Assembly (NCBI GenBank): GCA_938038445.1
Contig: CALHRZ010000015.1
Span: 57,584-121,583 of the forward strand
DNA: 64,000 nt
Direction of reading: 5' to 3'
Origin: an uncultured bacterium
Lineage (GTDB): Bacteria > Verrucomicrobiota > Kiritimatiellia > CAIKKV01
In this document: piece by piece, positions 25,165-34,231 of the stretch
Layout: every line of letters begins with the position of its first letter
Numbering within the stretch: the first letter of the stretch is position 1
Position numbers and translations under genes: made by a program
The notes under the pieces: generated by a model
The model's database searches: none
Told to the model about the DNA's origin: nothing
What the model saw: only the letters and a program-made list of their open reading frames with translations

Positions 25165-27682
25165 GCGTCCATCGGTTGGTTCCATCCATCGAACGCGCGA
25201 TGTTTGTGGCCAATGGGAACCAACCCGAAAGGAGATTGGTGCTCCCTAAGATCAGGAACGGACGCTGCGACCCATTGGTGCCGGCGGTCCAAGTTAGAGT
25301 GTTCGATCCTGGGGTGAAGGCGCAATCCACCACTTGGAAGAGGCTATGGGGGTCGTTCGGATCGGTGCCGGCATAGAACTCTTCCCACACCTTCATTCCC
25401 TTCCCAAGTGGATCAGAAAGGGCCACGTCATCCGGAGCGCCGTTGGTCAGACCGTGCGCCTCCAGCCACACGAGCGGCACGCCGTGGACGGTGGTTTCTG
25501 CACCAAAGTTTGCGGTGACTTCTCGCGGTCCGTTCATGAGGATAGCCACGGTGAGGGCATTCGTATCGCCCGAGACGTCCCCGCTCCAGCCACGGAATTC
25601 ATAATAGGGATCTGGCGTGGCCGTCAAGAAAACCGTTTCGCCCGCCGGCTGCCAGCCACCCCCTCCTTGGACCGATCCATCGCCGGAGATGCTGACGGAG
25701 AGCCAATAACTGGTTTGCCATTGCCAGGCGATAGCGGAATCGTTGGTGATATGGGCCGCCACAGAAGTGCCGTTGCCGGAAGCCGGAATGCTGCCGCTGC
25801 CGGTCCATCCGGTGCACTGATAGCGGGTGAGCCCGGCAATCAGGTCCCCGTCGGCCATCGTGAAGAGCGAAGAACCGAACCGCACATGGTCGCCTGCATT
25901 CGGTTGGGGGGAACCGTGAGGGGAAGGGAGGACGGTGACGCGACATCCAAATTCTGCTTCGAGGAGTTGAGGATTGGTCACGTTGAGAAAGGTGTATTCG
26001 GATGCCGCACCGATGGTTTGACCATTGATCCGAACGTTTCCGAGATAATACCCGTTGGAGGCGATCATGGAAAAGGTGGCGTTGCTCCCGATGGCAACGG
26101 CCACTTTTCCGCCGGGAACCCCATAGGGAGACACCATTCCAGGGCCAATCGCTTGGACGGTCAGGTGGACATATTCCGGAGAGTTGATCACGCCGACCGC
26201 TTCCAGATCATGCCCTCCGGGCCCCCACGTGACCCAGGCGTCATACACGGGATTGGACGGCGTAAGGCTGTCAAAGAAGTCGCCGCTGCCCGGAATATCC
26301 ACGAGCCGTACATAGAGAACGTTGGTCAGGCTCAGGAGTCCGTTCGTCACAAGCGGATGCATGGCCAAGTCATCCAAATCGAAAGGTGTTCCCCACGAAT
26401 TGCCGTAGGCGTTGACATGTTTGCCGGCGAGGTTGTAAACATCCCGGGGGTTGATCGTGCCATAGGCCCCCACGCGGTTGGTTGTCAACGAGACGGCTGG
26501 AAATCGGGCGAAGTTGGTGCCGTCGGAAGAAACCTCCACGTAAGCGAGTTCCGCAAACATCTTTCCCGCGGAGATAAAGCCGTTTTCGAATACCGTAAAA
26601 TCGGGACCTTCTTTGTTGGCGATCGGAGTGCTCATTCGCAGTGTGATGTTGCCGGGCGGTATGCCGTTGGAAATCTGTGTCGCATCGAGGTCCCCGAGGG
26701 ACGTGATATCCATGTTGTTACCGCTTACAGGACCCAGAGCGAGGGCTGCATTGGTCCATTGCGCCGCTACTCCAGGGGCCGGATTGTAGGAAATGACTTC
26801 TGAAGCCCAACCGGCGAAAACAGCATTGACCCAATTGTTGGCGGAGCCGCTTTTACCGTCACCGGCGGGACCGACAAAGCCTGGGACAGGGGCGTCGAAA
26901 CTGTTCGGATCGTTCATCGCGGCACTGAAGGACGGCACGAAGGTCAACTGGTCCATTGCAAAGTAGGCGGGGGTGTTCATCCCCCAAAACCCCACGTCAC
27001 TGGATTCCAACTGAAATCGCAACGAAGAAACCTTATTTCCTAACGAGGATAAATCCACCCAGGTCCAGTCGGACAAAATGTAGTCTTCTTCATTATTTTC
27101 GAAGCGGTAGTCAGCGAGATAGACGGTGACGGTTCCCAACACCTGGCCGTTTCGATCTTTTCCGATGATCGTGAGGCGGAACCAGTCGGGATCATTTCCG
27201 GTCGGCCCCCCGAACTTTTTGGAAAACCAATCTCCGTCCCGCATGGAAAGGGCGGCGTAAGTCGTATTGTTGACGTAAAACCCCTGCAGGCTGACCGGAA
27301 ATGGAAAGGCCACATAATCCGAGGGGTCCCAGTCGGAAACATAAACGACCGCATAGCACCCCGTCCCGCCGTATCCGGTCCCAGGAGTCCATACGGCATA
27401 TTGGTTGCCATAGCCGGGGGTGTTGGTATCCGAAATCGAGGAGATGGAAACGCCGGACCAGAAGTCCCAGTCAGCGTTATACCAGTTGCGGAAGAGAACC
27501 CATCGGCTGTGGATGCCTCCGGAGAGATCGTTGCCGTTCCAATAGGAATTCGAAGAGACGCCTGTGTCTTCAAAATGGGCGGTAATCGTGGCGGCTTGCA
27601 ACCCGGCGAGGGGAAGCGCCAGGAGAGAGGCGACGAGAGATTTTCGATCATATCGGGTTGGGAGGTTTGGGCAGGTTTTCAT
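25109..27682 (-). CDS. Secreted DUF4465 / bacterial-repeat surface protein
   Basis: An 857-residue protein with an N-terminal signal ([16 protein letters not shown]). Domains in order: a DUF4465-like domain (about 35-250; [40 protein letters not shown]); a second domain of about 260-500 ([29 protein letters not shown]), often paired with DUF4465; then two bacterial-repeat units (about 505-720, ending in [17 protein letters not shown]). A C-terminal region resembles a dockerin-like or sorting tail ([17 protein letters not shown]), but no PEP-CTERM is present. In my recollection DUF4465 proteins cluster with B12 uptake genes in Bacteroidota. The riboswitch upstream supports a link with cobalamin. 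It is probably surface-exposed and may bind cobamides; this last point is a hypothesis. Confidence 0.8.
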   Translation of the reverse strand: MKTCPNLPTRYDRKSLVASLLALPLAGLQAATITAHFEDTGVSSNSYWNGNDLSGGIHSRWVLFRNWYNADWDFWSGVSISSISDTNTPGYGNQYAVWTPGTGYGGTGCYAVVYVSDWDPSDYVAFPFPVSLQGFYVNNTTYAALSMRDGDWFSKKFGGPTGNDPDWFRLTIIGKDRNGQVLGTVTVYLADYRFENNEEDYILSDWTWVDLSSLGNKVSSLRFQLESSDVGFWGMNTPAYFAMDQLTFVPSFSAAMNDPNSFDAPVPGFVGPAGDGKSGSANNWVNAVFAGWASEVISYNPAPGVAAQWTNAALALGPVSGNNMDITSLGDLDATQISNGIPPGNITLRMSTPIANKEGPDFTVFENGFISAGKMFAELAYVEVSSDGTNFARFPAVSLTTNRVGAYGTINPRDVYNLAGKHVNAYGNSWGTPFDLDDLAMHPLVTNGLLSLTNVLYVRLVDIPGSGDFFDSLTPSNPVYDAWVTWGPGGHDLEAVGVINSPEYVHLTVQAIGPGMVSPYGVPGGKVAVAIGSNATFSMIASNGYYLGNVRINGQTIGAASEYTFLNVTNPQLLEAEFGCRVTVLPSPHGSPQPNAGDHVRFGSSLFTMADGDLIAGLTRYQCTGWTGSGSIPASGNGTSVAAHITNDSAIAWQWQTSYWLSVSISGDGSVQGGGGWQPAGETVFLTATPDPYYEFRGWSGDVSGDTNALTVAILMNGPREVTANFGAETTVHGVPLVWLEAHGLTNGAPDDVALSDPLGKGMKVWEEFYAGTDPNDPHSLFQVVDCAFTPGSNTLTWTAGTNGSQRPFLILGSTNLLSGWFPLATNIARSMDGTNRWTHETLSPAYFYRIAIPTDP

Positions 27683-27707
27683 GAGATTTCCTTTGTGGGA
27701 TGGCGGG

Positions 27708-28016
27708 TTATTCGGAAAGGGAAAGTGGATTTTCGACCCAGCGGTGGATCACCGACGGCTCCAGCCCTGCGGCATATAGACGCCCCTGAAGAGAGGCCCG
27801 GATATGCCGTTGCGCATCCGATGGCAATGCCTGATAGGCCGGGTCTTTCACAAGGATCTTCATCAGACGACGGCCTTCCTCGGGCGAGGCTGGCGAATTC
27901 GGGATAGGTTCCACGGTGGCAGAGGGGGAGTCCCGGCGGCACCCGGTCGAGGACAAGAGGACCGCGAGCGCCAGGGGCGCGATCCGAACGAGGGAATGAA
28001 TGGGCCCGTAATGCAT
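27708..28016 (-). CDS. Small lipoprotein of the cobalamin-riboswitch operon
   Basis: About 102 residues from ATG 28016 (a GTG at 28055 is also possible and would add 13 residues). A lipoprotein signal is visible: hydrophobic run then LLSSTGC with the lipid-bearing cysteine near residue 26. The mature part is short, Pro/Glu-rich and then helical. No family recognised. It is the first gene after the cobalamin riboswitch and its terminator and lies 25 bases before the DUF4465 gene, so the two are one transcript. It may be an accessory to the DUF4465 protein. Confidence 0.65.
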   Translation of the reverse strand: MHYGPIHSLVRIAPLALAVLLSSTGCRRDSPSATVEPIPNSPASPEEGRRLMKILVKDPAYQALPSDAQRHIRASLQGRLYAAGLEPSVIHRWVENPLSLSE

Positions 28017-28072
28017 AAGAAAAGGGATTGGTTTTTCTGGCCGGCGGAACGGCACACAACGGACCCGAAACG

Positions 28073-28114
28073 AAAAAACCTTCCGACAGCCCTCAAAGGG
28101 GCAGAGGAAGGTTT
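28073..28114 (-). terminator. Intrinsic terminator below the cobalamin riboswitch
   Basis: On the minus strand AAACCTTCC (28114-28106) pairs with GGAAGGTTT (28084-28076) and is followed by further Ts. An inner stem GCCC/GGGC sits within the loop. Placed between the riboswitch and the first gene, it is the likely expression platform for transcription attenuation by cobalamin. Confidence 0.8.
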
Positions 28115-28171
28115 ATGCTCCGAAAGGATCAAACCGCCACTGCCCTCTGACGCGGAAGGCCATCGGCTTAA

Positions 28172-28320
28172 GGCAACGAAACACGTCTTCTGACTTCCGG
28201 CTTGGGACCTACTTTCCCCCTTCTCTCCGCGCGGGCGGAAATGGGACTGGATTTCGTAGCCGGTTACAGCGGCGCGACCGTACCCGATTTTCACGGGTTT
28301 CCGTTTGTTTCGTTACGCCG
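28172..28320 (-). promoter_or_regulatory. Cobalamin riboswitch
   Basis: On the minus strand the core motifs of the cobalamin riboswitch are present in order. P1 is formed by GTAACGAAAC at the 5' end (around 28316-28307) and GTTTCGTTGC at the 3' end (28182-28173). Between them: GTGAAAATCGGGTACGGT, the B12-box-like CGCCGCTGTAACCGG, a variable stem, then AAGCCGGAAGTCAGAAGACG. The element faces the lipoprotein / DUF4465 operon and is followed by a strong terminator, so high cobalamin should switch the operon off. Confidence 0.92.
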
Positions 28321-28339
28321 GTTGTAAAAGAACAACGGC

Positions 28340-28368
28340 ATACTGCTATTAATTCCTTTCCGCGTCAA
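28340..28368 (-). promoter_or_regulatory. Possible promoter for the riboswitch operon
   Basis: On the minus strand TTGACG (28368-28363) is spaced by 17 bases from CAGTAT (28345-28340). The -35 is good, the -10 weak. It would start transcription just upstream of riboswitch P1. An A/T tract lies just upstream. Confidence 0.4.
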
Positions 28369-28380
28369 CGTTTTTTTTTT

Positions 28381-28564
28381 TTCGCCACGATGCAGAAAGT
28401 CCAACCGCAATCCCCGCTGATTCTCCGGCAGAGGGCTCGAACCCCTGGATCAACCCTGCGTGTTGGGGGCTCTTCGTGCGATTTCCCCTGCGCGCACACG
28501 ACCCGATAAACAAGATTGAAGGATTGGGCGCGAGAGGCAATAATGGCGCGATATTATCGTTCGA
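28381..28564. other. Intergenic region between divergent units; nothing definite
   Basis: About 180 bases between the riboswitch promoter and the membrane exporter gene. On the minus strand it holds GGGGTTCGAGCCC, which looks like a tRNA T-arm, but no matching acceptor or anticodon stem can be found. A 63-codon open frame is present without recognisable similarity. I see no promoter of confidence for the exporter gene. Confidence 0.3.
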
Positions 28565-29887
28565 ATGAAATTATCCTCGCCCTATTGGAGTTTCTACTGG
28601 CCCTTGGCGCTCAATAGCGTAATCACGCTGTTGGCGCAGCAGCTGCAAAATGCCGCCCTTGCCCGTTACCCTGAGGCAGTCTACGAATTGGCGACCTTCG
28701 CCATGGCGGCGAGTACATTTCATCTCTTTGACGCGGTTCTCGTGTTCATGCCCCAACTCGTCAACGTGCTCGGCCGATCGCGCGAATCCGCGCGGCTTTG
28801 CCTTCAGTTCACCCTCCGCGTTTGTGCCGTCATGACGGCGTTTGTTTTGATCCTGGCCTTTCCGCCACTCGGGAATCTCTTGATGGGCCGTCTTTTCCAC
28901 ATTGAAGGCGCGCAACTTCAGACGGTTTTGCGTTATCTCCTTCTGTTGTCGCCGAACATCGTTTTGGTCGGTCTTCGCCATTACTATGTTGGACTGCTTG
29001 TCCGGGCGGAGCGGACCGGTCTCGTGACGGTTCTCAATGCCCTTTACCTCGGCGTTATTCTTCTGATTCTTATTGTCGGGCGCCTTCTCGAGGGGAATCC
29101 GGTGCTTACGCTGGGAATCGCGCAGGTGACCGCTTCGGCGGTGGCGGCTTTCCTCCTGTGGAACCGCTTTCGGCGGCTCCCCGAGGCCGACCTTTGGCGG
29201 CAACAAGCCCCCTTGACCCATCGTGCGATCTTCGATTTCTTCTGGCCGGTCGCTCTGACGAGCCTGATGTTTTCGTTGACCCGTCCAATCCTCTATGTCT
29301 TTCTCGGGCGGCTCGACGATTCGAACGAAGTGATCGCGGCCATGCGGGTCGGGTTCGATTTGGCGATCATCTTCCACAACGTCCTCAACCAATTTCGCCA
29401 TCTGTTTGCCACCTTTGGCCGGGAGGACTTGGCCGGACTTCGTCAGTTCCTGCGACGGGTGACGGCCGTTGTGGTTTTGCTCATGGTGGTTTGGGTCTTT
29501 TCGCCGCTCTGCCGTTACACCCTCCGCTATGGCATCGGTTTGGAAGGACGGGTTTTGGAAATGAGCCGGCAAATGCTGATGGTCCTTTGCCTTCTTCCGG
29601 CCATGATCGCCTGGCGGAATTTCCATCACGGCGTGGCCATAATCCGGCGGCGGACGGGCCCCATGGGCGCGGGGGGCGTAGCCCGCAACCTGACAACCGC
29701 CTTTCTTTCCTGGCTTCTGTTATCTCTCGGTGGGTTGAACCACCTTACGGGCGCGGCCGTCCTCGTGTCGGGCTTTTTGACGGAGACCCTCATTGTGATA
29801 TACTGGCGCCCCTTCAAAGCCCACGCTTTGGCGCTCTGGGAGATGCTGGCATGGCCGTGGGCAGGGGACGATCAGGAGGAAGCATGA
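28565..29887 (+). CDS. Multi-pass membrane protein, MATE/MOP or ANK-like exporter
   Basis: A 440-residue protein with about 12 hydrophobic helices in two halves, a layout typical of the MOP exporter superfamily. The N-terminus (FYWPLALNSVITLLAQQLQN) and the start of the second half (FFWPVALTSLMFSLTRPILY) are clearly homologous, with P-A-L-T/N-S repeated. The pattern also fits the ANK (progressive ankylosis) relatives found in bacteria. Substrate unknown; polysaccharide intermediates, citrate/pyrophosphate-like anions or drugs are all possible. Its stop overlaps the ATG of the following oxidoreductase (ATGA), so the two are coupled. Confidence 0.7.
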   Translation: MKLSSPYWSFYWPLALNSVITLLAQQLQNAALARYPEAVYELATFAMAASTFHLFDAVLVFMPQLVNVLGRSRESARLCLQFTLRVCAVMTAFVLILAFPPLGNLLMGRLFHIEGAQLQTVLRYLLLLSPNIVLVGLRHYYVGLLVRAERTGLVTVLNALYLGVILLILIVGRLLEGNPVLTLGIAQVTASAVAAFLLWNRFRRLPEADLWRQQAPLTHRAIFDFFWPVALTSLMFSLTRPILYVFLGRLDDSNEVIAAMRVGFDLAIIFHNVLNQFRHLFATFGREDLAGLRQFLRRVTAVVVLLMVVWVFSPLCRYTLRYGIGLEGRVLEMSRQMLMVLCLLPAMIAWRNFHHGVAIIRRRTGPMGAGGVARNLTTAFLSWLLLSLGGLNHLTGAAVLVSGFLTETLIVIYWRPFKAHALALWEMLAWPWAGDDQEEA

Positions 29888-30852
29888 CCCGACCCCTCGG
29901 CATTGGCCTTTACGGATGTAACGGCCACCAGATTTTTCGGCAGGCCGTTTCGGATGCGCGCGCCCGACTTCTCGGCTTCGCGGGGTTTCGCCGCGCCCAA
30001 TTGCCGGATTTTTTACAGGACCGGCCGAGCCTTCGCGAATATAGTTCGCTCGAGGCGATGTTGGAGGATCCGGAAATCATCTTGGTCAGCCTGTGTTCAC
30101 CGCGCCGCGATCAACAGGCTTGGGATGCGATCCGCTGCCTGGAAGCCGGCAAACACGTCTACGCCGAAAAACCTTGCGCCCTTTCGGAGAACGATCTGGA
30201 CGCGATTCTTGAATCCGCCGCACGGCGCGGGCTGCGATTTCACGAAATGGCCGGCACTGCGTTCGAACAACCGTACCGCGAAATGGGCCGTCTCGTCCGT
30301 TTGGGCACCCTGGGCACTCTCGTTCAGGTGTTCGTCCAAAAATCCTACCCGTGGTTCGATCATCGTCCAGCAGACGAAGGGGTGGACGGGGGGTTGCTCC
30401 GTCAGGCCGGGATTCACGCCGTCCGCTTCATCGAGCACCTCACGGGGCTGCGCTCCATAGAAGTCGTTGCTATGGAAACACGGACGGGGCTGGAAGCGGT
30501 TCCCGGCGCGTGCCGCCGGGCCGGGCAGATGATGGTCCGACTCTCGAATGGGGCGCTGGCTTGCGCGATCGTGAACTACCTTCATCCGCACCGCCCCTTC
30601 GGTTCCTGGGGAAACGAACACGTTCGCATCTTCGGTACCGCGGGTTTCGTGGAGAGCGTCGATGCCGGACGCCGGACCCGTCTGGTGTTGCAGGAGCGGG
30701 ATGCCGGTCCACTGGAACCGTCCGAACCGGCACTCGACTGGTTTCGCTGTTATCTCGATGAACTGACGGGGGAGGGGGGCTTTCCCATCTCCCTGGAAGA
30801 GGAGTTGCATCCGACGCGCATCGTGATTCGTGCCAAAAACGCTTGCCGTTAG
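29884..30852 (+). CDS. Gfo/Idh/MocA family oxidoreductase
   Basis: About 322 residues, starting at ATG 29884 with the stop of the exporter gene overlapping by four bases. Seen: a Rossmann start LGIGLYGCNGHQIF (atypical: GCNGH), a middle segment HVYAEKPCALSENDLDAI with the family EKP motif, and GLLRQAGIHAVRFIEHLTG at the position of the catalytic histidine. The C-terminal sheet domain follows. The glycine-rich motif is somewhat divergent. Substrate unknown. It is followed 20 bases on by the 1119-residue glycosidase-like gene, suggesting a sugar-related operon. Confidence 0.8.
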   Translation: MTRPLGIGLYGCNGHQIFRQAVSDARARLLGFAGFRRAQLPDFLQDRPSLREYSSLEAMLEDPEIILVSLCSPRRDQQAWDAIRCLEAGKHVYAEKPCALSENDLDAILESAARRGLRFHEMAGTAFEQPYREMGRLVRLGTLGTLVQVFVQKSYPWFDHRPADEGVDGGLLRQAGIHAVRFIEHLTGLRSIEVVAMETRTGLEAVPGACRRAGQMMVRLSNGALACAIVNYLHPHRPFGSWGNEHVRIFGTAGFVESVDAGRRTRLVLQERDAGPLEPSEPALDWFRCYLDELTGEGGFPISLEEELHPTRIVIRAKNACR

Positions 30853-30871
30853 ATTCCACAAGGAGAGTCTT

Positions 30872-33800
30872 ATGCCTCGCCATTTTCGTTTCGCGGGCTT
30901 TTGCGTCATCAGCGGTTTCGTTTTATATCGAACGGCGGTTTTCGGCGGGGGGGAGCTGGACTGGCGTTCACCGGTCGGACCCGATGGGGTGACCCGGATC
31001 ATTATAGAGGCCGAAGCAATGAAGGGGATCAATTCCCGACAGTTCGGGGGGACGGGGCCCGACTGGCGCATCGGGAGGGCGGGCATTGACCACTATCAGT
31101 GCAACATCTTCGGCGGCCATTGGCAAAGCCGCACCCGAACGGCCATGACGGATGCGGGCGGGAATCGGGCGGTACTCTCGGCTCCGATCACGATTCCCAG
31201 CAATGGGACCTATAAGCTCTGGGCCAAATATGAGTGTCCCCCCCATTTCAACTACGCGTTCGACGTGGTGATCCGCCGCCCGGGGCTTCTGCGCCGGGAG
31301 GTTTTCCGCCGCACCTATGGCCTCGAATCGGCGGTGAAACACTATTCCTTCAATAGCGGACTGACCACCGGAAGCCTCTATTGGACGTGGGGGATTGATC
31401 ATGATGCGGCCGAAGGTTATCCCGTGGAGTTAACGGCCGGCCGCTACGAACTCCGCATCGAAAAAGTTCCCAATCCCGCGCCGGCGGGGATGCGATCGGT
31501 GGACGTTCTGATGCTCACTTCCGACCTTTCGCCCATTTCGTCGCCTCGGTACCCCCGTTATCCGCTCCTCGATGAATTGCGCCGTGCGAACCATCTGTTC
31601 ATCCGGTTTCACATAGGGACCAACGCTCCAGGCCCTTGTGCCATTTCGTGGAACCGGGCGGGCAAGCGCTACAGTGACTTTTATGTCCCGATCTACCGGG
31701 AGATGATTCGCGTGGTGGACCGGACCGGTCGTCCTCTTTCCTCCAACGACTACCCGTTGGTGAAGGGTCAGCCGGCGCGGCCGCTTTCCCCGGGAGAATG
31801 GACTCCCTGGCTTGATATTGGACCTTGTCTCAATGTCGAAAGCGCCGCCGGTTTCCTCTGTTCGGCGGCCGTTGTCGATCCAAAAAGCGGAAAGTCTCTA
31901 CCGGAACAGCCCGCCTTTCTGCCCTTGCGGGTGGACGTGGCTCTGGAACCTTCCGAGCGAGCTGTTCTCAAGACGTTTTCGGTTCGGCCGGAGCGACCCG
32001 CGCGCGCCGTCAGCTTCATGCTCCAGCCCGATCTAACCACGAACGAGGGGCTCCAATGGAGCCGCCCTCTTTCCGACATTTATCAAGAAATCACGCAGGC
32101 GTTGGACGCCATGCCTCGTCGGGCCGGGCGTCTTCCCCGTCTGATGCGGTTCTACGGTTACACCGGCGAGGTATTTGGACCGAAGACCGAAGAAACCCCC
32201 TGGTCTCGACTGCTGGTTCTCGAATTTCGCCATGCGATTGGGCTCAACACGATGCCGGGAAGCGCCCTAACGCTGGATCCTTCCGATTACGAGGCGGTTC
32301 GAGCATTTTATCGAGTACGGGGCGATGAACTGCTCCGCAGCGCCACCCACCATCACAGCCAAGACCCCGAAAAGGTAGCGGCGGCCCTTCTCGAAAAAGG
32401 CACGGCCGCCGAATTTCATTATCTATCCTTTGGGGACGAAATCGGCCTCCCCCCCATCAACGGGGAAGACCCGGCAGCCGTCCAAGCGTTTCGTGCCTAT
32501 CTGCAAACGAACGGCATCACGCTGGAGACGCTTGGCTTGGAGAGTTGGGACCACGTCAAGCCGCTGGCGGCTCTTTCGCGGGATGTGGCGGTTCAAATCG
32601 GTGTCTGGAAGCCGGAGGAACGGGACGAAGGTCCCGAGATGACCCTCAAGCGCCTCTTTTGGCATAGCGCTCGGTTCCGCATTCATCAGGGCATCGCTCA
32701 GTTTGTGGAAAAAACACGCCTTCTCCGCGAAAAGCTGGGTCCGGAGGTTCACACCTCGGCCAATCTGGGCGGCATGCATCCCTTCTACTGGATGCATCAG
32801 TCCAGTTTTATCGAGTCCTTCAAACACCAGGCGATGACCCTCGCCTGGACGGAGGACTACGATTACTGCCAACCGGAAGGATCCCGGCTCGTGGTGGAAT
32901 TTTTGGCCGGCTATCTGAAATGCGGGACGAAATATCACGGCCAACGGATGATGTTTTATTGCATGCCCCACTATCCGGGCCAAAGCCCGGAACATCTTCT
33001 CCAGAACGCGGTGCTTCTGTGGGGGCAAAACGTCAAGGACCTCGATTGGTTTTCGATTCCGCCCGATGGCTTTGCAACGGAAAATTATGTGAATCCGCGC
33101 GGCGGGTTGCCGACCTATCGGATGATGCGCCGGATCAGCGACATGGCGGCGCGGACGGAAACGTGGCTCGAACCGGCCCGTCCCGTGGATGCCGCGATTG
33201 CGCTTCTTCTTTCGGAAGCCAGCGATCTCTGGGAGCTCGGCGGCAAAAGCCAGAACGCCGTCCGTCCCGGAAGCGAGGAGACCCAAGCGATCCATGAAGA
33301 GCGGAAAAGCACCTATTACTGCCTACGAAATGCCGGCTACCGGGTGGATCTGATCACGGAAGCGGATGTTCAGGAAGGCTGGCTCGAACGGTACCGTGCA
33401 CTCTATGTGGGCGGCGAAAACATGGAACGGCGGACAGCGGCCGCGATTGCGGAATGGGTCCGCAAGGGCGGCGTGCTCTATGCCTCCGTCGGGGCGGCGC
33501 GCAAGGATGAATACGATGAGCCGCTTGAGATTCTCGACGGCGTCTTAGGCCGCGGACCTCGTCGCGACTATCGTCGCTATCGGGGGGCTCTGCGCGCCAA
33601 GATCGAGCTTCCCTTTCTGGAGCCGATCGGCAGAGTTTCCCTCACGGGTGAGGGGGAGCGAAGTTTTCCCGCACTGGCTTCCCTGGAACGATTTGCACCC
33701 GCCAGCGGCGTGGAGGTGCTTGGCCGATTCGAGGACGGATCGCCAGCTTTCATCCGCCAACGGTATGGACAGGGCACGGCTTGGTACATCGGTACGCAAC

Positions 33801-34231
33801 CCGCCACCGCCTGGCTTCAGAAAGCGCTTCCTCGGATGCCCTGCGGCAAGGGCGGACCCGAAACGGCGGCCGACGGATCGCCGCGCTATCCTTCGTTCGA
33901 GCCCGTGGACTTTCATTCCATCGCCGGTTCGGTGGTTCTGGAGCCTCTCCGCGCCTCCGGTGTTAATCCGGACATTGTGTGTTCGGCGCCGAACGTGGTG
34001 GCGAACCGGCTGACGGGACCAAAAGGTACGGTCTTGACCCTCGTCAATCTGGGCATGCAGCAGCGGGGAGCCGTCGCACCCGCCACGGTTCAGGTTCATG
34101 GCATCGAACGGGTGGGACGTGTTTGGTCGTACGAATTTCCCGAAGGAATCGAGGGGGAACTTGCCGGCGGATCGCTCCGTCTCGTTCTTCCCCGACTGGA
34201 ATGGGCCGACGTAGTGGTTATCGAGAAGTAG
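30872..34231 (+). CDS. Large secreted glycosidase-like protein (GH42-type layout)
   Basis: About 1119 residues from ATG 30872 (AAGGAG upstream at good distance). A hydrophobic N-terminus (FAGFCVISGFVLYRTAVFGG) is a likely signal peptide. Next is a beta-sandwich resembling a carbohydrate-binding module (IIIEAEAMKG, GTYKLWAKYE, GRYELRIEKV; about 30-220), then a further beta domain. A TIM-barrel-like central part follows (about 430-800; EFHYLSFGDEIGLPP offers an acidic pair). A glutamine-amidotransferase-like domain (about 810-950: DAAIALLLSEASDLWE, YRALYVGGENMERRTAAAIA, WVRKGGVLYASVGAA) matches the trimerisation domain that follows the catalytic barrel in GH42 beta-galactosidases. I cannot name a GH family. 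The 3' end overlaps the convergent helicase gene by 14 bases. Confidence 0.6.
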   Translation: MPRHFRFAGFCVISGFVLYRTAVFGGGELDWRSPVGPDGVTRIIIEAEAMKGINSRQFGGTGPDWRIGRAGIDHYQCNIFGGHWQSRTRTAMTDAGGNRAVLSAPITIPSNGTYKLWAKYECPPHFNYAFDVVIRRPGLLRREVFRRTYGLESAVKHYSFNSGLTTGSLYWTWGIDHDAAEGYPVELTAGRYELRIEKVPNPAPAGMRSVDVLMLTSDLSPISSPRYPRYPLLDELRRANHLFIRFHIGTNAPGPCAISWNRAGKRYSDFYVPIYREMIRVVDRTGRPLSSNDYPLVKGQPARPLSPGEWTPWLDIGPCLNVESAAGFLCSAAVVDPKSGKSLPEQPAFLPLRVDVALEPSERAVLKTFSVRPERPARAVSFMLQPDLTTNEGLQWSRPLSDIYQEITQALDAMPRRAGRLPRLMRFYGYTGEVFGPKTEETPWSRLLVLEFRHAIGLNTMPGSALTLDPSDYEAVRAFYRVRGDELLRSATHHHSQDPEKVAAALLEKGTAAEFHYLSFGDEIGLPPINGEDPAAVQAFRAYLQTNGITLETLGLESWDHVKPLAALSRDVAVQIGVWKPEERDEGPEMTLKRLFWHSARFRIHQGIAQFVEKTRLLREKLGPEVHTSANLGGMHPFYWMHQSSFIESFKHQAMTLAWTEDYDYCQPEGSRLVVEFLAGYLKCGTKYHGQRMMFYCMPHYPGQSPEHLLQNAVLLWGQNVKDLDWFSIPPDGFATENYVNPRGGLPTYRMMRRISDMAARTETWLEPARPVDAAIALLLSEASDLWELGGKSQNAVRPGSEETQAIHEERKSTYYCLRNAGYRVDLITEADVQEGWLERYRALYVGGENMERRTAAAIAEWVRKGGVLYASVGAARKDEYDEPLEILDGVLGRGPRRDYRRYRGALRAKIELPFLEPIGRVSLTGEGERSFPALASLERFAPASGVEVLGRFEDGSPAFIRQRYGQGTAWYIGTQPATAWLQKALPRMPCGKGGPETAADGSPRYPSFEPVDFHSIAGSVVLEPLRASGVNPDIVCSAPNVVANRLTGPKGTVLTLVNLGMQQRGAVAPATVQVHGIERVGRVWSYEFPEGIEGELAGGSLRLVLPRLEWADVVVIEK

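Noticed and set aside
28381..28480. tRNA-like T-arm on the minus strand
   Set aside because: No acceptor stem, D-arm or anticodon arm could be paired.
29158..29883. N-terminal extension of the oxidoreductase at 29884
   Set aside because: The extra frame lies inside the membrane exporter gene, is Pro/Arg-rich and has no similarity.
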